Source: Cymbidium sinense (Eukaryota > Streptophyta > Magnoliopsida > Asparagales > Orchidaceae). From it: DNA of 64,000 nt. The translations under genes and the position numbers were made by a program. Below are positions 34,401-46,362 of this stretch, piece by piece. The DNA is taken from contig JAKCPB010000366.1 of assembly GCA_021442155.1 (NCBI GenBank), forward strand, positions 558,001-622,000. Reading direction: 5' to 3'. The notes beneath the pieces are model-generated. The model did no database searches and was not told the DNA's origin. It saw nothing but the letters and a program-made list of their open reading frames with translations. Each line of letters begins with the position of its first letter. Position 1 is the first letter of the stretch.

Positions 34401-36206
34401 TTGCTTAAACTATTAAGAGACTTGGTTATAATCTGGATTGCCTTATCTTAAAATTTCTTGACTTGGTTTCTTTTATGTTTATTTTTTATGAGCCTTTGAC
34501 TTTTTTTCCCTTTCTTAAACCCTCTTTGGGTTGTGGTTATTTGCTTATTTTTACTCTGTGGCCAGAGCTGGTTGTTACGTTGGACCATTTACTTTTGGGT
34601 TGGCCTGGTGTTTACTCTGTAGTGGTTATTGTCATTGCAGCCTAGGTTGATTTGGTTTTTTTTGGCCTGGTGGCTATTGTTTGCCTGGCTAGGTTTTTAC
34701 CATAAATTTTCTTTGGTTGTTTTTAATAACTTCCTTTAGGGTTGTGGCTTTGTCTTCTATTGATTTTTTCTTCTGTGTGGGTTTTGCCTCATTTTGAGGT
34801 TAGTTTCTCACTTACCTATTTTGGATCTACTGCTATGGTTTATGAATGGGTGGTTTTGTGGTTGGTAGGTTGGTAGTGTTGGCGGTTAGGTTGGCAGCTA
34901 GTTGGTTATTTTGGTATTTTTCCTTTTGTTGACAGTCTGGGGAATTGGTGGTTTAGCTCGGCTTCATTTTGGAATGGTGGAGGTTTTTTTGGGTTACTTT
35001 ATCTTAATTGGGACTTGGTGGTCAATTTTGTTGACTCTATTTTGTCAATTTTTTTTGGTTTTGTCCTCCTCCAATTTTAGCCTTCCTCACTTGGCTGCAG
35101 TGGCTTTGGGTTTAGCTATTATTCTATTTTGGCTGGTTGTGGGCATTTTGGTGGCTGTTATTTTTTTGGCTATCTTGGGTGATTTTGGCTTGATGGCTAC
35201 TGTTGGGCTTTACATTGACTTGGGTTTTTTGCTGCTATGGTGGTTAGCTTAGAGGCTATGTTGGCTGGCTGGATTGGTTTGTTGTTTCTCTATTGTGTGG
35301 TGTTTTGCTAGTTTTCTACTTTTCCTTTGCTGATGTGGATCTTTTTTTTATTGGTTACTAATGATGGGTTATTCTTTGGTATGGATGTTTTACAATTTGT
35401 TAGTTTTTTATTTCTTTCTTGGTTTTGCCTTGTTTTGTTTCTTGGTTGTGCTTTGTCCTTCTTTAGTCTTGAATTATTTGGTTTTACGGTATTTGGTGGT
35501 TTTGTGTGTATGGCGGTTTTGTTTTTCCATTAACCCCAATTCCTTGTTACTTCTTTTGCTTTATGGATTGTTAAAGGTTTTGTTGTGGTTTATGGATTTT
35601 CTGGTTATTTTATTTGTTTAGTGTGGTGATCACTATGGACTTGCCTTGGATTTTGGTATCATATGCTATGATGGCTTTGATGTTACTCACCTCCTTTCTT
35701 TGGTTGGTAGCTTTACATAAGATTGTAACCCTTCTTATGAAGTTTGGATTCTCATATGTATTGTTGCCCCTTGAACTGATCGAAATTGAGCTCGAGCCTT
35801 TTCATTCTCAGCTCTCTCCTTTTGCTGTCTTTATCCGTATCCTTTTACCTATGACTTTTGCCTTGGTAGTGTTTTTACATAATTCTTTCATAAGTTGGAA
35901 CTTTACCAAAGGCCTGGTCGTTTCTCAATCATCCCTACTATTGTTGTTATGGAGATTGCTTATCTTGCTTTCTGAAAGGAATCATGAACTGCTGCTCACT
36001 TAACCTTTTCTGTTTTCATGCTTTATTTTATTTTACTTTGTCATTTTGCCCCCATGCTTTTTAGTTATTGTTTTTTCTCTTTGTTTTCTTTTCTTCTTTT
36101 AATGTGTAGATGGGTTTAGCTCTGGGTTTCTTGTAGCTCTATGTGATTTTGCTTTTAGGAATTGTATGTTTTCCATTTATGATTAAAATTACTTTTTCCA
36201 AAAAAA
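34401..36206 (+). other. LINE copy B: 3' UTR and poly(A)
   Basis: About 1.8 kb of T/G-rich, A-poor plus strand with many GGTTGG, TTTTGG and GGTTTT words. The hydrophobic open frames here (34902-35252, 35327-35621, 35614-36003) follow from that composition and have no recognisable protein signature. The end reads TTACTTTTTCC and an A run (36200-36206), then telomere-like sequence. It does not carry the 291/582-bp repeat of copy A. Confidence 0.72.
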
Positions 36207-36928
36207 TCTAAACCTAACCATTAAACCTAAACCCTAAACCTAAACCTAAACTAACCTAAACCTAAACCTAAAACTTAAACAACTGATCATACCAAACTAA
36301 CCACCAAACTAACCCAGAAATAAACCCTAAACCCTAAACCAAACCTAAAACTAACTAAATAAAACTAAACCTAAACCCCAACCTAAACTGAGCCACTATA
36401 ACCTGAGCTAAACCCCAAACTAAAACCCTAACTTAAACCTAAATAAATAACTAAATAACCTAAACCCAAACCTGAGCCTAAAACTGCACTAATCCTAAAC
36501 CTAAAACCTGGCCTAAACCCCTAAAACCCTAAAGCTAAACTAAAAAACCAAACCTAAAAAAAACTTAATGAAATAAAACCACAAAAAAATAAATAAATAA
36601 AAAAACCTAAATAAAATAATAAAATAAAATAAAATAAAATATAATCTAAAATAAACCTAAACCTAAAATAAGATAAAATAAACTAATAAATAAAATTAAA
36701 AATATAATAAATAAAAACCTAAACTAAACTAAAAAATAAAATAAACCAAAGAATAAAAAACCTAAATAAAATAAAAACTAAATGTAAAATAAGAATAAAA
36801 TAAACCAAAAATAAACTTAAAATAAAATAAAATAAAAACTAAATAAAAACCTAAACCTAAAAATAAACCTAAAAAATAAATAATAAATAAAACCTAAACC
36901 CAAAACATAATAAAATAAAGCTAAACCC
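36207..36928 (+). repeat. Telomere-derived block between LINE B and GRP fragment 4
   Basis: CCTAAA-rich at first, then the AATAAAATAAA-type decay with the landmark ACTAAATGTAAAATA at 36778. It is the 3' junction of LINE copy B. No gene. Confidence 0.86.
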
Positions 36929-37364
36929 AGAATGGGTAGAAAGACAGAACATCTCAACGTGGAGGCGATCTGATGGTGGTGGGGATGGAGGTGCTGGTGG
37001 ATATGGAGGTGGTGGTCAGAGTAATGCTATTTATGGAAGCAAGAAGAACGATAGAGGTTATAGCCGTGGTGGTGGGGGAGGGAGAGATCAGGGATATGAT
37101 GGTGGATCCTACTACTCGAGAGTCTGATGTGGTTCTTTTGGGAACTAGATAAACTGAAGAACGATCTATCCGATCTACTGCTTATGGAACTGTGCCTTCA
37201 CATTAGAGATGGTTCTAGTAATCTAGGGTTTTTGATTTGCTCTATATCTGCTCATTTTTGATCGATGTCGTTGCTTGTGTCTTAGAAAACTTAGTGTTTT
37301 ACTTGGTTGATGAAATCAAAATGAAGAAATGTTGAATTTAAATTTATTCTGTGTTAAAAAAAAT
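36929..37364 (+). pseudogene. GRP mRNA 3' fragment 4
   Basis: It starts AGAATGGGTAGAA at the breakpoint shared with fragments 1, 2, 7 and 9. The RRM end is scrambled by a deletion, but the tail is open: GGGDGGAGGYGGGGQ, then DRGYSRGGGGGRDQGYDGGS and YYSRV before a TGA near 37127. The 3' UTR is well kept (ATCTAGGGTTTTTGATTTGC; GTCTTAGAAAACTTAGTG) and closes with an eight-A run at 37356-37363 followed by CCAAAAACCCTAAACCC. Confidence 0.87.
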
Positions 37365-38924
37365 CCAAAAACCCTAAACCCTAAACAAAAACCTGAACCC
37401 TAAACTTGAAACCTAAACCTAAACCTAACTATAAACCACAAAATAAAACTTTAAACCTAAATCATAAAACCTAAACTACCTAAACCCAACCCCAAACCTA
37501 AACTAAACACAAACTCTAAAAACACAAAACCTAAATAAAACCTAAACTAAATAAAACCTAACAAAACTAAATAAATTAACATAAAACAAAATAAAATAAC
37601 AAAATAAAATAAAAACATAAACTAAACTAAACTAAGCTAAATAAACCTAAAAAAAATATAATAAAAATAAAATAAATTAAAATAAAATAAAAAAAAACTA
37701 AAAAAATAAATAAAAAATAAATTAAACTAAAAATACATAAAATAAAATCATGTAAAAACTAAATAACCTAAACCTAAATAATACTTAAAATAAACTTAAA
37801 ATAAAATAAATAAACCTACTAAACTAAAGAAAACCTAAACCTAAATAAAATAAAACAAAAAATATAAATAAAAAAACCTAAAAAACAACCTAAACTAAAA
37901 AGATAAATAAACTAAAATAAACCTAAACCTAAACTAAAAATAAAACCTAAATAAAATAAAATAAAAACCTAAAACCACCTAAAAGTATAATAAAAATAAA
38001 CTTAAACCTAAAAAAATGTGACCTAAAATAAAGAAAAATAAAACTAAAAAAATAATCTAAACCTAAATAAATAAAAATCTAAAATAATAAACTTAAACTA
38101 AAATAAATAAACTAAAATAAACTATAAATAAATAAAATAAACAAAACTTAAAGTTAAAATAATAAAAGTAAACTAAATAAATCAAAACTCTGAGTTTGAA
38201 TTAAAAAAATAAAAAAAATAAAATAAAAAAAATTAACTAAACCCTAAAGACTGAAAAACAAACTCTAAAGACCTAAACCCTAGGCCCTGCCTAAACCTAA
38301 ATCCACAAACCCAAAAACTGACCTAGGCCAAAAAACACTAAACCTAAAATAAATGCAAATAAAAACTGAGCTAAACCTCAGGCCTAATCTACTCTGACCT
38401 GACTTACCCTAACCCTAGGCCCTCCAAACCCCTGATCCTCCTAAACTACCCTAACCCTCTCTCTAATAAACCACAAAATCCAAGGCTAGGCTAAATGAAC
38501 CAAAACCAGAATGACCTGCTACCCTGAGCTAAGCCTACCCTAATAACTAAACTCCTAAGCACACTTTACCACACCCACATCCTCAAACTAAAAATACACT
38601 CTAAATGACTATAATAAAATCATAAAAAACCTATAAAAAAAAATAAATAAAATTAAACCTAACTAGCTATAAAAAGATAAAATAATAATAAAAAACTAAA
38701 ATATAATAAATAAAAAAACTGAAACTAAATTAAAAAAATAAAATACCTAAATAAAACTAAATCAAATAAAACTAAACATAAAATAAAAAAGAAAATAAAC
38801 CTAAAATAAACCAAAATAAATAAAATAAAACTAAATAAAACCTAAACCAAAAAATAAACCTAAAAATAAAATCAAAAAAAATAAAAAATAAAACCTAAAC
38901 TCTAAAACTAATAAACTAAACCCT
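37365..38924 (+). repeat. Telomere-derived block between GRP fragments 4 and 5
   Basis: Good CCCTAAA only at the start, then TAAA- and AATAAA-rich decay. At 38230-38600 the composition shifts to a C-richer mixture (CCTAGGCC, CTGAGCTAAA, CCACACCC words) that no longer fits the heptamer well; nothing else is recognised there. Ends with CTAAACCCTA before fragment 5. Confidence 0.8.
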
Positions 38925-39000
38925 AAGAGTCTGAACCTTGATGGCAAACAACTAAAACTTAAGATCTAAAGGCAAAGGTTATAAAGATGGGGATCTGGTA
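38925..39000 (+). pseudogene. GRP mRNA fragment 5 (short remnant)
   Basis: Only about 75 bp: AGAGTCTGAACCTTGATGGCA matches the AGAATGGGCAGAACCTTGATGG start of other fragments, and AGATCTAAAGGCAAAGG, TATAAAGATGGGGATCTGG match the SRSxGGKxRG region. It begins at the same breakpoint after CCCTA. The Gly-rich tail and 3' UTR are replaced by telomere-like DNA. Confidence 0.68.
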
Positions 39001-42000
39001 AACCATAACATAAAATAAAAAAATAAAACCTAAATCTAAAATATAAAATAAAAATAAAACTAAACTAAAAAATAAACTTAAACTTAAACCTAAAAAATAA
39101 AGTAAAATAAATAAACTAAACAAAATAAAAATAAAAATAAACATAAATAAAAATAAAAAATAAAGTAAACTAAAATAAATAAAAAATAAATTAAATAAAC
39201 TAAATAAACCTAAACTTATGAGTTTACTTAATTTAAAATAAATAAAATAAATAAATAAATAAAATAAAAAACCCTACACCATAATCCCTAAACCCTGAAA
39301 TGAAATAAACTAAATTAAAATAAATACAACCTAAATCTAAACCTAAGATAAACTAAACCTAAACCCTAAACAAAATAAAATAAAATAAACTAAACTAAAT
39401 CTAAACCTAAACTAAAAAAATAAAACCTAAATATAAACCCAAAATAAAAACCTAAAACCTAAACCTAAAAAAATAAAATGAAAACCTAAACCTAAACCTA
39501 AAAAAAAACCTAAACCTAAAAAATTAAATAAAAATAAAACTAAAATAAAAAATAAACATAAACCTAAACCTAAACCTAAAAAATAACCCAAAATAAAAAC
39601 ATAAACTAAAATAAATAAACCTCAAAGAAATAAACCAGGCTAAATAAAAATAAAAAATAAACCTAAATAAAAAATAAAATAAGTTAAATAAGCCTAAACC
39701 AACTAGTTTACTTAAGTTTATTTCTTAAAAAAAACCTTAAGCCCTAAACCCTAAATCTTAAACCTTTAACCTAAAACATTAATCCTTAAAATTAACCCTT
39801 AACCCTATACCATATATCACTTAAAAACCCTAAACCCTAAACCCTAAACCCTTGACCCTAAACCTTAAACCCTAAACACTAAAGCCTAAACCCTAACCCT
39901 AACCCTAAACCAAAAACCCTAAACACTAAACCCTAAGCTAGCCCTAAACCCTAAACCCTAAAGCCAAACCCTAAACCATATACCCTAAACCCTAAACTAA
40001 TCAAAAACCCTAAGCCAACCCAGACCCTAAACTAACACTAAATCCTAAGCTAACCCTAAACCCTAAAAATCCTAAACCTTAAAGCCTAAACACTAAATCC
40101 TAAACATTAAACCCTAAACCCTATAAACCTAAAAACCTAAACCTAAACTAAATAAAACCTTAAAATAAAATAAATAAATAAAACCTAAACCAAAATAAAA
40201 TAATAAAATAAAATTTTAAACTAAAACCTAAACCTAAACCTAGAAAGAAAATAAAATAAAAAATAAAACTAAATAAATAAAATAAAAAATAATAAAATCT
40301 AAACTAAACTAAAAAAATAAAAACCTAAATAAAATAAAAATAAAACCTAAAATAAAAAAATAAAATAAACCTAAAATAGAATAAAATAAAATAAAATTAA
40401 ATAAAAACTTAAACCTTAAAATTAAACCAAAAAATATATCCCAAAAAATAAATAAAAAATAAAACCTAAACCCTAGGTTAAAAAAAACCTAATCCTAAAA
40501 TCAAAATAAAATAAACCTAAAACTAAACTAAAATAAATAAAACCTAAACCTAAACCTAAAATAAACTAAACCTAAACCTAAGCCTAAACTTTAAATAAAA
40601 TAAAATAAAGTAAAAATAAACCTAACCCCAAACTAAAAAATAATACCTAAAAAAAATAAAAGTAAAATCAAACTAAACCTAAAACAAAAAAAATAAAACC
40701 TAAACCTAAAATATAAAATAAAAATAAAACTAAACAAAAAAAATAATCCTAAACCTAAACATAAACCTAAAAAATAAACTAAAATAAATAAACCTAAAAG
40801 TAAACCTAAAGAAAAGAAAAATAAAAATAAAATAAACTAATATAAATAAAAAATAAACATAAACCTTCTAGTTTACTTAATTTTAAAAAATATAATTAAA
40901 TTAATTAAAAAAACCCTAAACCCTAAACCAACAACCCTAATCCCTGAACCCTAAACCCTAATACCCTAAAACCTAAACCCTAAACCCTAAACCCTAAAAC
41001 CCAAAACCCTAAACCAAAAACCCAAAACCTTAAACCTTAAAACATACAACCCTAAACCTTAAACCCTAAACCCTAAACCCTAAACCCCAAAACATAAACC
41101 ATAAACCCAAAACTCTAAAAACCTAAAAACCTAAACCTAAAGTAAATAAAATGTAAAAATAAAATAAATAAAAACCTAAACCTAAATAAAATAAAATAAA
41201 AACCTAAACTAAAACCTAAACCAAAACCTAAACCTAAACCTAAAAGTAAAATAACATAAAAAATCAAAACAAAACTAAAATAAAAGAAATAAAAACCTAA
41301 ACTTAACTAAAAAATAAAATAAACCTAAAATAATAAATAAAATAATAACTAAATGTAAAATAGAAATAAAATAAAATAAAAACTAATAAAAACCTAAACC
41401 TAAAAAAATACCTAAACCCTAAACTAAAGAAAAAACATAAACCTAAAACAAATAAAATAAAATAAACCTAAACCTAAACTAAAATAAACCAAACTAAAAT
41501 AAATAAAACCTAAATCTAATCCTAAAATAAACTAAACCTAAACCTATACCTAAACAAAATAAAAAAATAAACTAAGAGTAAACCTAAACCTAAACTAAAA
41601 AATAAAACCTAAAAATAAACCAAAAATATAAACCTAAAACCTAAACCTATAAAAATAAAATAAAAACGTAAACCTAAACCAAAAAATAAAAAATAAAACC
41701 TAAATCTAAATAATAAAATAAAAAAAACAAAACTATAAAATAAATATAAACCTAAACTTATACCTAAAAAATAAACTAAAATAAAAAACCTAAACTAAAA
41801 AAATAAACCAACCTAAATAAAAGAAATAAACCTAAACAAAAGTAAAAAGTAAAATAAACTAAAATAAATAAAAAATAAACTATATAAACCGAATAAACAT
41901 ATACGTACCAGTTTACTTAATTTTTATTTTTTTTAAAAAAAACCCTAAACTCAAAATCATAAGTGCTAAACCCTGAACCCAAAACCCTAAAGCTAACCTT

Positions 42001-44084
42001 AAACTCTAAAGCCTAAACCCTAAATCGTAACAAACCCTAAACCAAACCTAAACCCTAAACCCTAAACCCTAAGTCCTAACCCAAACCCTAAACCCTAAAC
42101 ATAAAACCCTAAAACCCTAAAACCCTAAAGTAACTTTAAACCCTAAAATCCTTAAACCCTACAGCCTAAAGCCTATCAATAAACCCTAAACTAACTCTAA
42201 ACCTTAAACTAACCTTAAACCCTAAGCTAACTCTAAACCCTAAATCCTAAACCTTAAACCCTAACTAGCCATAAATCCAAAGCTAACCCTAAACACTAAA
42301 CCCTAAACCCTAAACCCCAAACCCTAAAAAAAACTAAACCCTATACCCTAAACCCTAAAAACCTAAAAATCTGAACCTAAACTAAATAAAATCTAAAAAT
42401 AAAATAAATAAATAAACTTAAAACTAAATTAAAAAATAAAGTAAAATAAAAACCTAAACTAAAACTTAAACCTAAACCTAAACCTAAAAAGAAAATAAGA
42501 AAAATTAAAATTAAAATAAAGTAAAATAAATAAAAAGAAAAAATTAACAAAAAATAAAAACCTACAAAAAATAAAAATTAAACTTAAAATTAAAATTAAA
42601 ATAAACTTAAAATAAAATAAAATAAAAACTAAATAAAAACCTAATACTAAAAATAAATTAAATTAAAATATAAACTAAAAAAAAACACAAACATAAAATA
42701 AACAAATTAAAATAAACCTAAACCTAAACTAAAATAAACTAAATTAAAATAAATAAAACCAAAATCTAAACCTAAAATAAAAAAATCCTAAACCATAAAC
42801 TAAATAAAATAAACAAAAGTAAAATAAACCTAAAGCTAAACTAAAAAATAAAACTTACAAATAAACCTAAAATAAAAATCAAAAACCTAAACCTAAAAAC
42901 ATAAAAAAAACTTAAACTAAACCTAAAAATAAATAATAAAACCTAAACCGAAAAAATAAAATAAAATAAAACTAAACTAAAAAAACATAAACCTAAACCT
43001 AAACCTAAAAATAAACTTAAATAAAAAACCTAAACTAAAATAAGTAAACCAAACAAAATAAAAAATTCAAAATTAAAGAAACTAAATTCAATAAAATGTG
43101 AACTAAATAAATTAAATAAAATGAAACCTAAAGTTTAATTAAACCCTAAACTGTAAACCCTAAATATAAAACCTAAACCCTAAACTGAAAAAAAACCTAA
43201 AGAAAAAATCAAAATAAAATAAACAAAATAAAATGAACCTAAACCTAAACTAAAATAAATAAAACAACAACCTAAACTTAAAATAAACGAATCCTAAACT
43301 AAATAAAATAAAATAGACTAAAAATAAACTTAAAATAAACCTAAACCTAAACTAAAAAATAAAACTTAAAAATAAACAGAAAATAAAAACCTAAAAGCTA
43401 AGCCTAAAAAAATAAAATACAAACTTAAACTTAATCAAAAAAATAAAAAATAAAACCTAAACCTAAAAATAAAATAAAAATAAAACTCAACTTAAAAATA
43501 AACCTAAACATAAAGCTAAAGCTAAAAAATAAACTAAAATAAAAAACCTAAACTAAAATAAATATTCTTAAAATAAATAAACCAAACTAAATCTAAATTA
43601 AAAATAAACCAAAATAAAAACAAAAAATAAAATAAATTAAAAAAATAAACTAAGTAAACCTATACCTACCGGTTTCTTTAATTTTTTTTTAAAAAAATCC
43701 TAAACCCTAAATCTTAAAACCATAAATTAACACTAAAATCTAAACCCTAAAACTACAACCCTAAATCCTAAACTCTAAACCCTAAACTATAAATTCTAGT
43801 AAACCATAAACCCTAAACCTAAATAAACTAAAAATAACCCTAAACCTAAAATAATCCTAAAAAGCATAAACCCTAAAACCCTAAACCTAAACAACCCTAA
43901 TCCCTAAAAAACTAAACCCTAAACCCTAAACCCTAAACCCTAAAAACTAAACATTAAACAATAAACCCCAAACCCTAAACCAAAATCTAAACTAAATAAA
44001 TTAAAAAAATAAATAAACACTTAATAAACATAAACCTAAACCTCTAAATAAACCTTAATAAATAAACTCCTAAATCTACTAAAA
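39001..44084 (+). repeat. 5 kb telomere-derived higher-order satellite
   Basis: The same satellite as at 19.9-28.1 kb. Boundary motifs at about 39219 (TGAGTTTACTTAATTT), 39703, 40868, 41908 and 43669, giving intervals of about 480, 1165, 1040 and 1760 bp. ACTAAATGTAAAATA occurs at 41348 and ATAAAACTCA at 43490, 179 bp before the boundary at 43669. CCCTAAA-rich stretches follow each boundary. The minus-strand frame at 39144-38959 is a repeat artefact. Confidence 0.86.
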
Positions 44085-44370
44085 TAATATGGTGGAAATA
44101 AATGTGGTGGTCGAGTAAATTAATGAGGTTAACTGGTGGTGGAGGGAGAGATCGAGGAATGGATGGTGGATCCTACAACTCCAGAGGCTAAGGTGGCTCT
44201 AATGTGAACTTGAGAAACTGAAGAATGATCGATCTGATTTACTACTTATGGAACTTATAATAGAAATTCTACTATTTAATTTACATGCCTTCTCACTTTT
44301 ATCAATGTCATGTCTTAAAAGCATGTTACTTGGTTGATGAAATCGAAAAGAAAAAATGTTGAATGTAAAT
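44085..44370 (+). pseudogene. GRP mRNA 3' fragment 6
   Basis: The 5' coding part is lost; from about 44134 the frame reads GGGGRDRGMDGG, SYNSRG, a TAA, then GGSNVNLRN and TGA, matching the tail GRGGSDGNWRN-stop of fragment 7. The 3' UTR is shortened by an internal deletion but keeps CTTACTACTTATGGAAC-like sequence, GTCATGTCTTA and TTACTTGGTTGATGAAATCG. No A run at the end; CATAAGCCCTAAACCC follows. Confidence 0.8.
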
Positions 44371-45601
44371 AACCATAAGCCCTAAACCCTAAACTAAAAC
44401 CATAACCCTAGACCTAAAACATAAATCATGAACCCTAAACCTTAAGCACTAAAAACCCTAAACCCTAAACCCTAAACCCTAAACCCTAAACCCTAAACCC
44501 TAAAACCCTAAAACCTAAACCATAAAACCTAACCCTAACCCTAAACCCTAATCCCTAAACCCTAAAACCTAAACCCTAAACCCAAAAACCTTAAACCCTA
44601 AACTTTAAACCCTAAAAACCATAAACCCTAAAGCCTAAAGCCTAAACCCTAAACTAACCCTAATCCTTAAACCCTAAACACTAAACCCTAAAGGGTAAAC
44701 ACTAAACTCTAAACCCTAAACCCTAAACCCTTAACCTTAAACCCTAACCCTCAACCCTAAATCCTTAACCCTACACCCTAAAAACTTAAACCTAAACTAA
44801 AAAAAATCTAAAAATAAAAAAATAAAAGAACTAAGCCTAAATAAAATAAAATAAATAAAATAAAATAAAAACATAAACTAAAACCTAAACATAAACCTAA
44901 AATAAAATAAAAAAATTAACTAAAAGAAAATAAAGAGAAAACTAAACTAAACTTAAAAAAAATAAAAAAGTTAAATAAAGTAAAAAACTAAAAATAAAAT
45001 AAAAACTAAATAAAAATACAAATATAAAAAAATAAACCTTTAAAAAAAAAAAAAAAACCTAAACTCTAAACTATAAAAAACCTAATCCTATAATAAAAAT
45101 AAAATAAATAAAATAAAATAAACCTAAACCTAAACTAAATAAACTAAACCAAAACCTGAACCTAAACTAAATAAAATAAAATAAATTAAAAATAAATCTA
45201 AACCTAAACTAAAAAATAAAACCTAAAAATAAACCGAAAATAATTACCTAAAACTTAAAGCTAAAAAAATTAAATAAAAAGCTAAACCTAAACCTAAAAT
45301 TAAAAAATAAAACCTAAACCTTAAAAAATAAAAAAAATCAACTAAAAATAAACTTAAACCTAAAAAATAAACAAAAATAAAAACCTAAACTAAAATAAAT
45401 AAACCTAAAATAAATAAATTTAACTAAATAAAAATAAAAAAATAATATAAACTCAAATAACTAAAAATTAAACTAAATAAAGTAAATAAACCTAAATGTA
45501 CTAGTTTTTAATTTTAAAAAAACCCTAAACACTAAATCCTAAACCCTAAACCCTAAACCCCAAACCTTAAACCCTAAACTAACCCTAAACCCTAAACCCT
45601 A
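44371..45601 (+). repeat. Telomere-derived block with best-preserved heptamers
   Basis: It contains seven consecutive perfect CCCTAAA units at 44456-44504, the longest perfect run noticed in the window. Decayed AATAAA/CCTAAA DNA follows (44800-45500), then a shortened boundary CTAGTTTTTAATTTT at 45501 with an A run and a second CCCTAAA stretch up to GRP fragment 7. Confidence 0.88.
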
Positions 45602-46066
45602 AGAATAAACCTGATAGAACATCACCATCAACTGGGCTCACCACATCCTGGTGCAAAGGGGGGATGCAGAGGTTTTGCATTGGTAGTGGAGATTTGGAGG
45701 TCTGGATATGGAGGTGGTGGTCAAAGCAGTTGTAGTGGAGGTGGGTGGAGCGACAAAGGTTACAATCGTGGTGGTAGTGAAGGGAGAGATCGAGAAAATG
45801 ATGGCAGATCTCGCAACTCGAGAGGCAGGGGTGGTTCTGATGGGAACTGGAGAAATTGAAGAATGGTTGATCCAATCTGCTACTTATGGAATTATGTCTT
45901 TATAGTAGAGATGATTCTACTTATCTAGGGTTTTTGATTTGCTAAATGGGTGCTCATTTCTTATTTATGTCATCACTTATGTCTTAGAAAACTCGGGGTG
46001 CTACTTAGTTGATGAAATGAAAAAGATAAAATGTTAAATCTGAATTTGTTCTCTATTAAAAAAAAA
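45602..46066 (+). pseudogene. GRP mRNA 3' fragment 7
   Basis: It starts AGAATAAACCTGATAGAACATCACC, a damaged form of the shared start. From about 45699 it reads SGYGGGGQSSCSGGGWSDKGY, then NRGGSEGRDRENDGRSRNS and the intact protein end RGRGGSDGNWRN with TGA at 45857-45859. The NWRN C terminus occurs in some plant GRPs with an N-terminal RRM. The 3' UTR is almost complete and ends with a nine-A run at 46058-46066, then CCTTAAATCC. It stands about 300 bp upstream of gypsy copy 2, as fragment 2 does for copy 1. Confidence 0.88.
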
Positions 46067-46362
46067 CCTTAAATCCTAAACCATAAACCCTAAACTAAAA
46101 CTTAAACCCTAAACATAAAACCTAAACCCTAAACCCTAAACCTGAAACCCTAAAACTTAAACCCTAAACTTAAAAACCCTAAACCATAAACACTAATCCC
46201 TAAACCTTAAACCCTAAACCCTTAACCCTAAACCCTAAACCATATACCCTAAGCCCAAAACCCTAAAACCCTAAACCTTAAACCCTAAAACCTACAACCC
46301 TAAATCCTAAACCCTAAACTGACCCTAAACCCTAAACTAACCCTAAACTCTAAACCTTGAAT
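46067..46362 (+). repeat. Telomere-like cluster before gypsy copy 2
   Basis: CCCTAAA variants ending in CTAAACCTTGAAT, the same junction as at 8913. Part of the duplicated segment. Confidence 0.9.

Larger units (their letters stand above)
28829..36206 (+). mobile_element. L1-clade LINE copy B, near full length, decayed
   Basis: The most complete LINE of the window: C-rich 5' start, ORF1, endonuclease, RT, zinc-binding region, RNase H, 3' UTR and a 3' end TTTTTCCAAAAAAA. About 7.4 kb, close to the size of plant L1 elements. Both ends abut telomere-like repeats of the same orientation. Frameshifts and stops in all domains except the C-terminal half of ORF1. A target-site duplication cannot be recognised because the target is itself a short tandem repeat. 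Confidence 0.92.

Noticed and set aside
34902..36003. Several hydrophobic plus-strand frames resembling membrane proteins
   Set aside because: They lie in the T/G-rich 3' UTR of LINE copy B; T-rich codons give Phe, Leu, Val and Trp in any frame, and overlapping frames look alike.
38959..39144. Minus-strand open frame rich in Phe, Ile and Leu
   Set aside because: It is the reverse complement of AATAAAATAAA-type satellite; the hydrophobic content follows from the repeat and there is no start context or homology.
45585..45875. Minus-strand His/Cys-rich frame as a zinc-binding protein
   Set aside because: It is the antisense of the Gly-rich GRP tail; GGT/TGG codons reverse to ACC/CCA and, shifted, to CAC/CAT, giving false His content.
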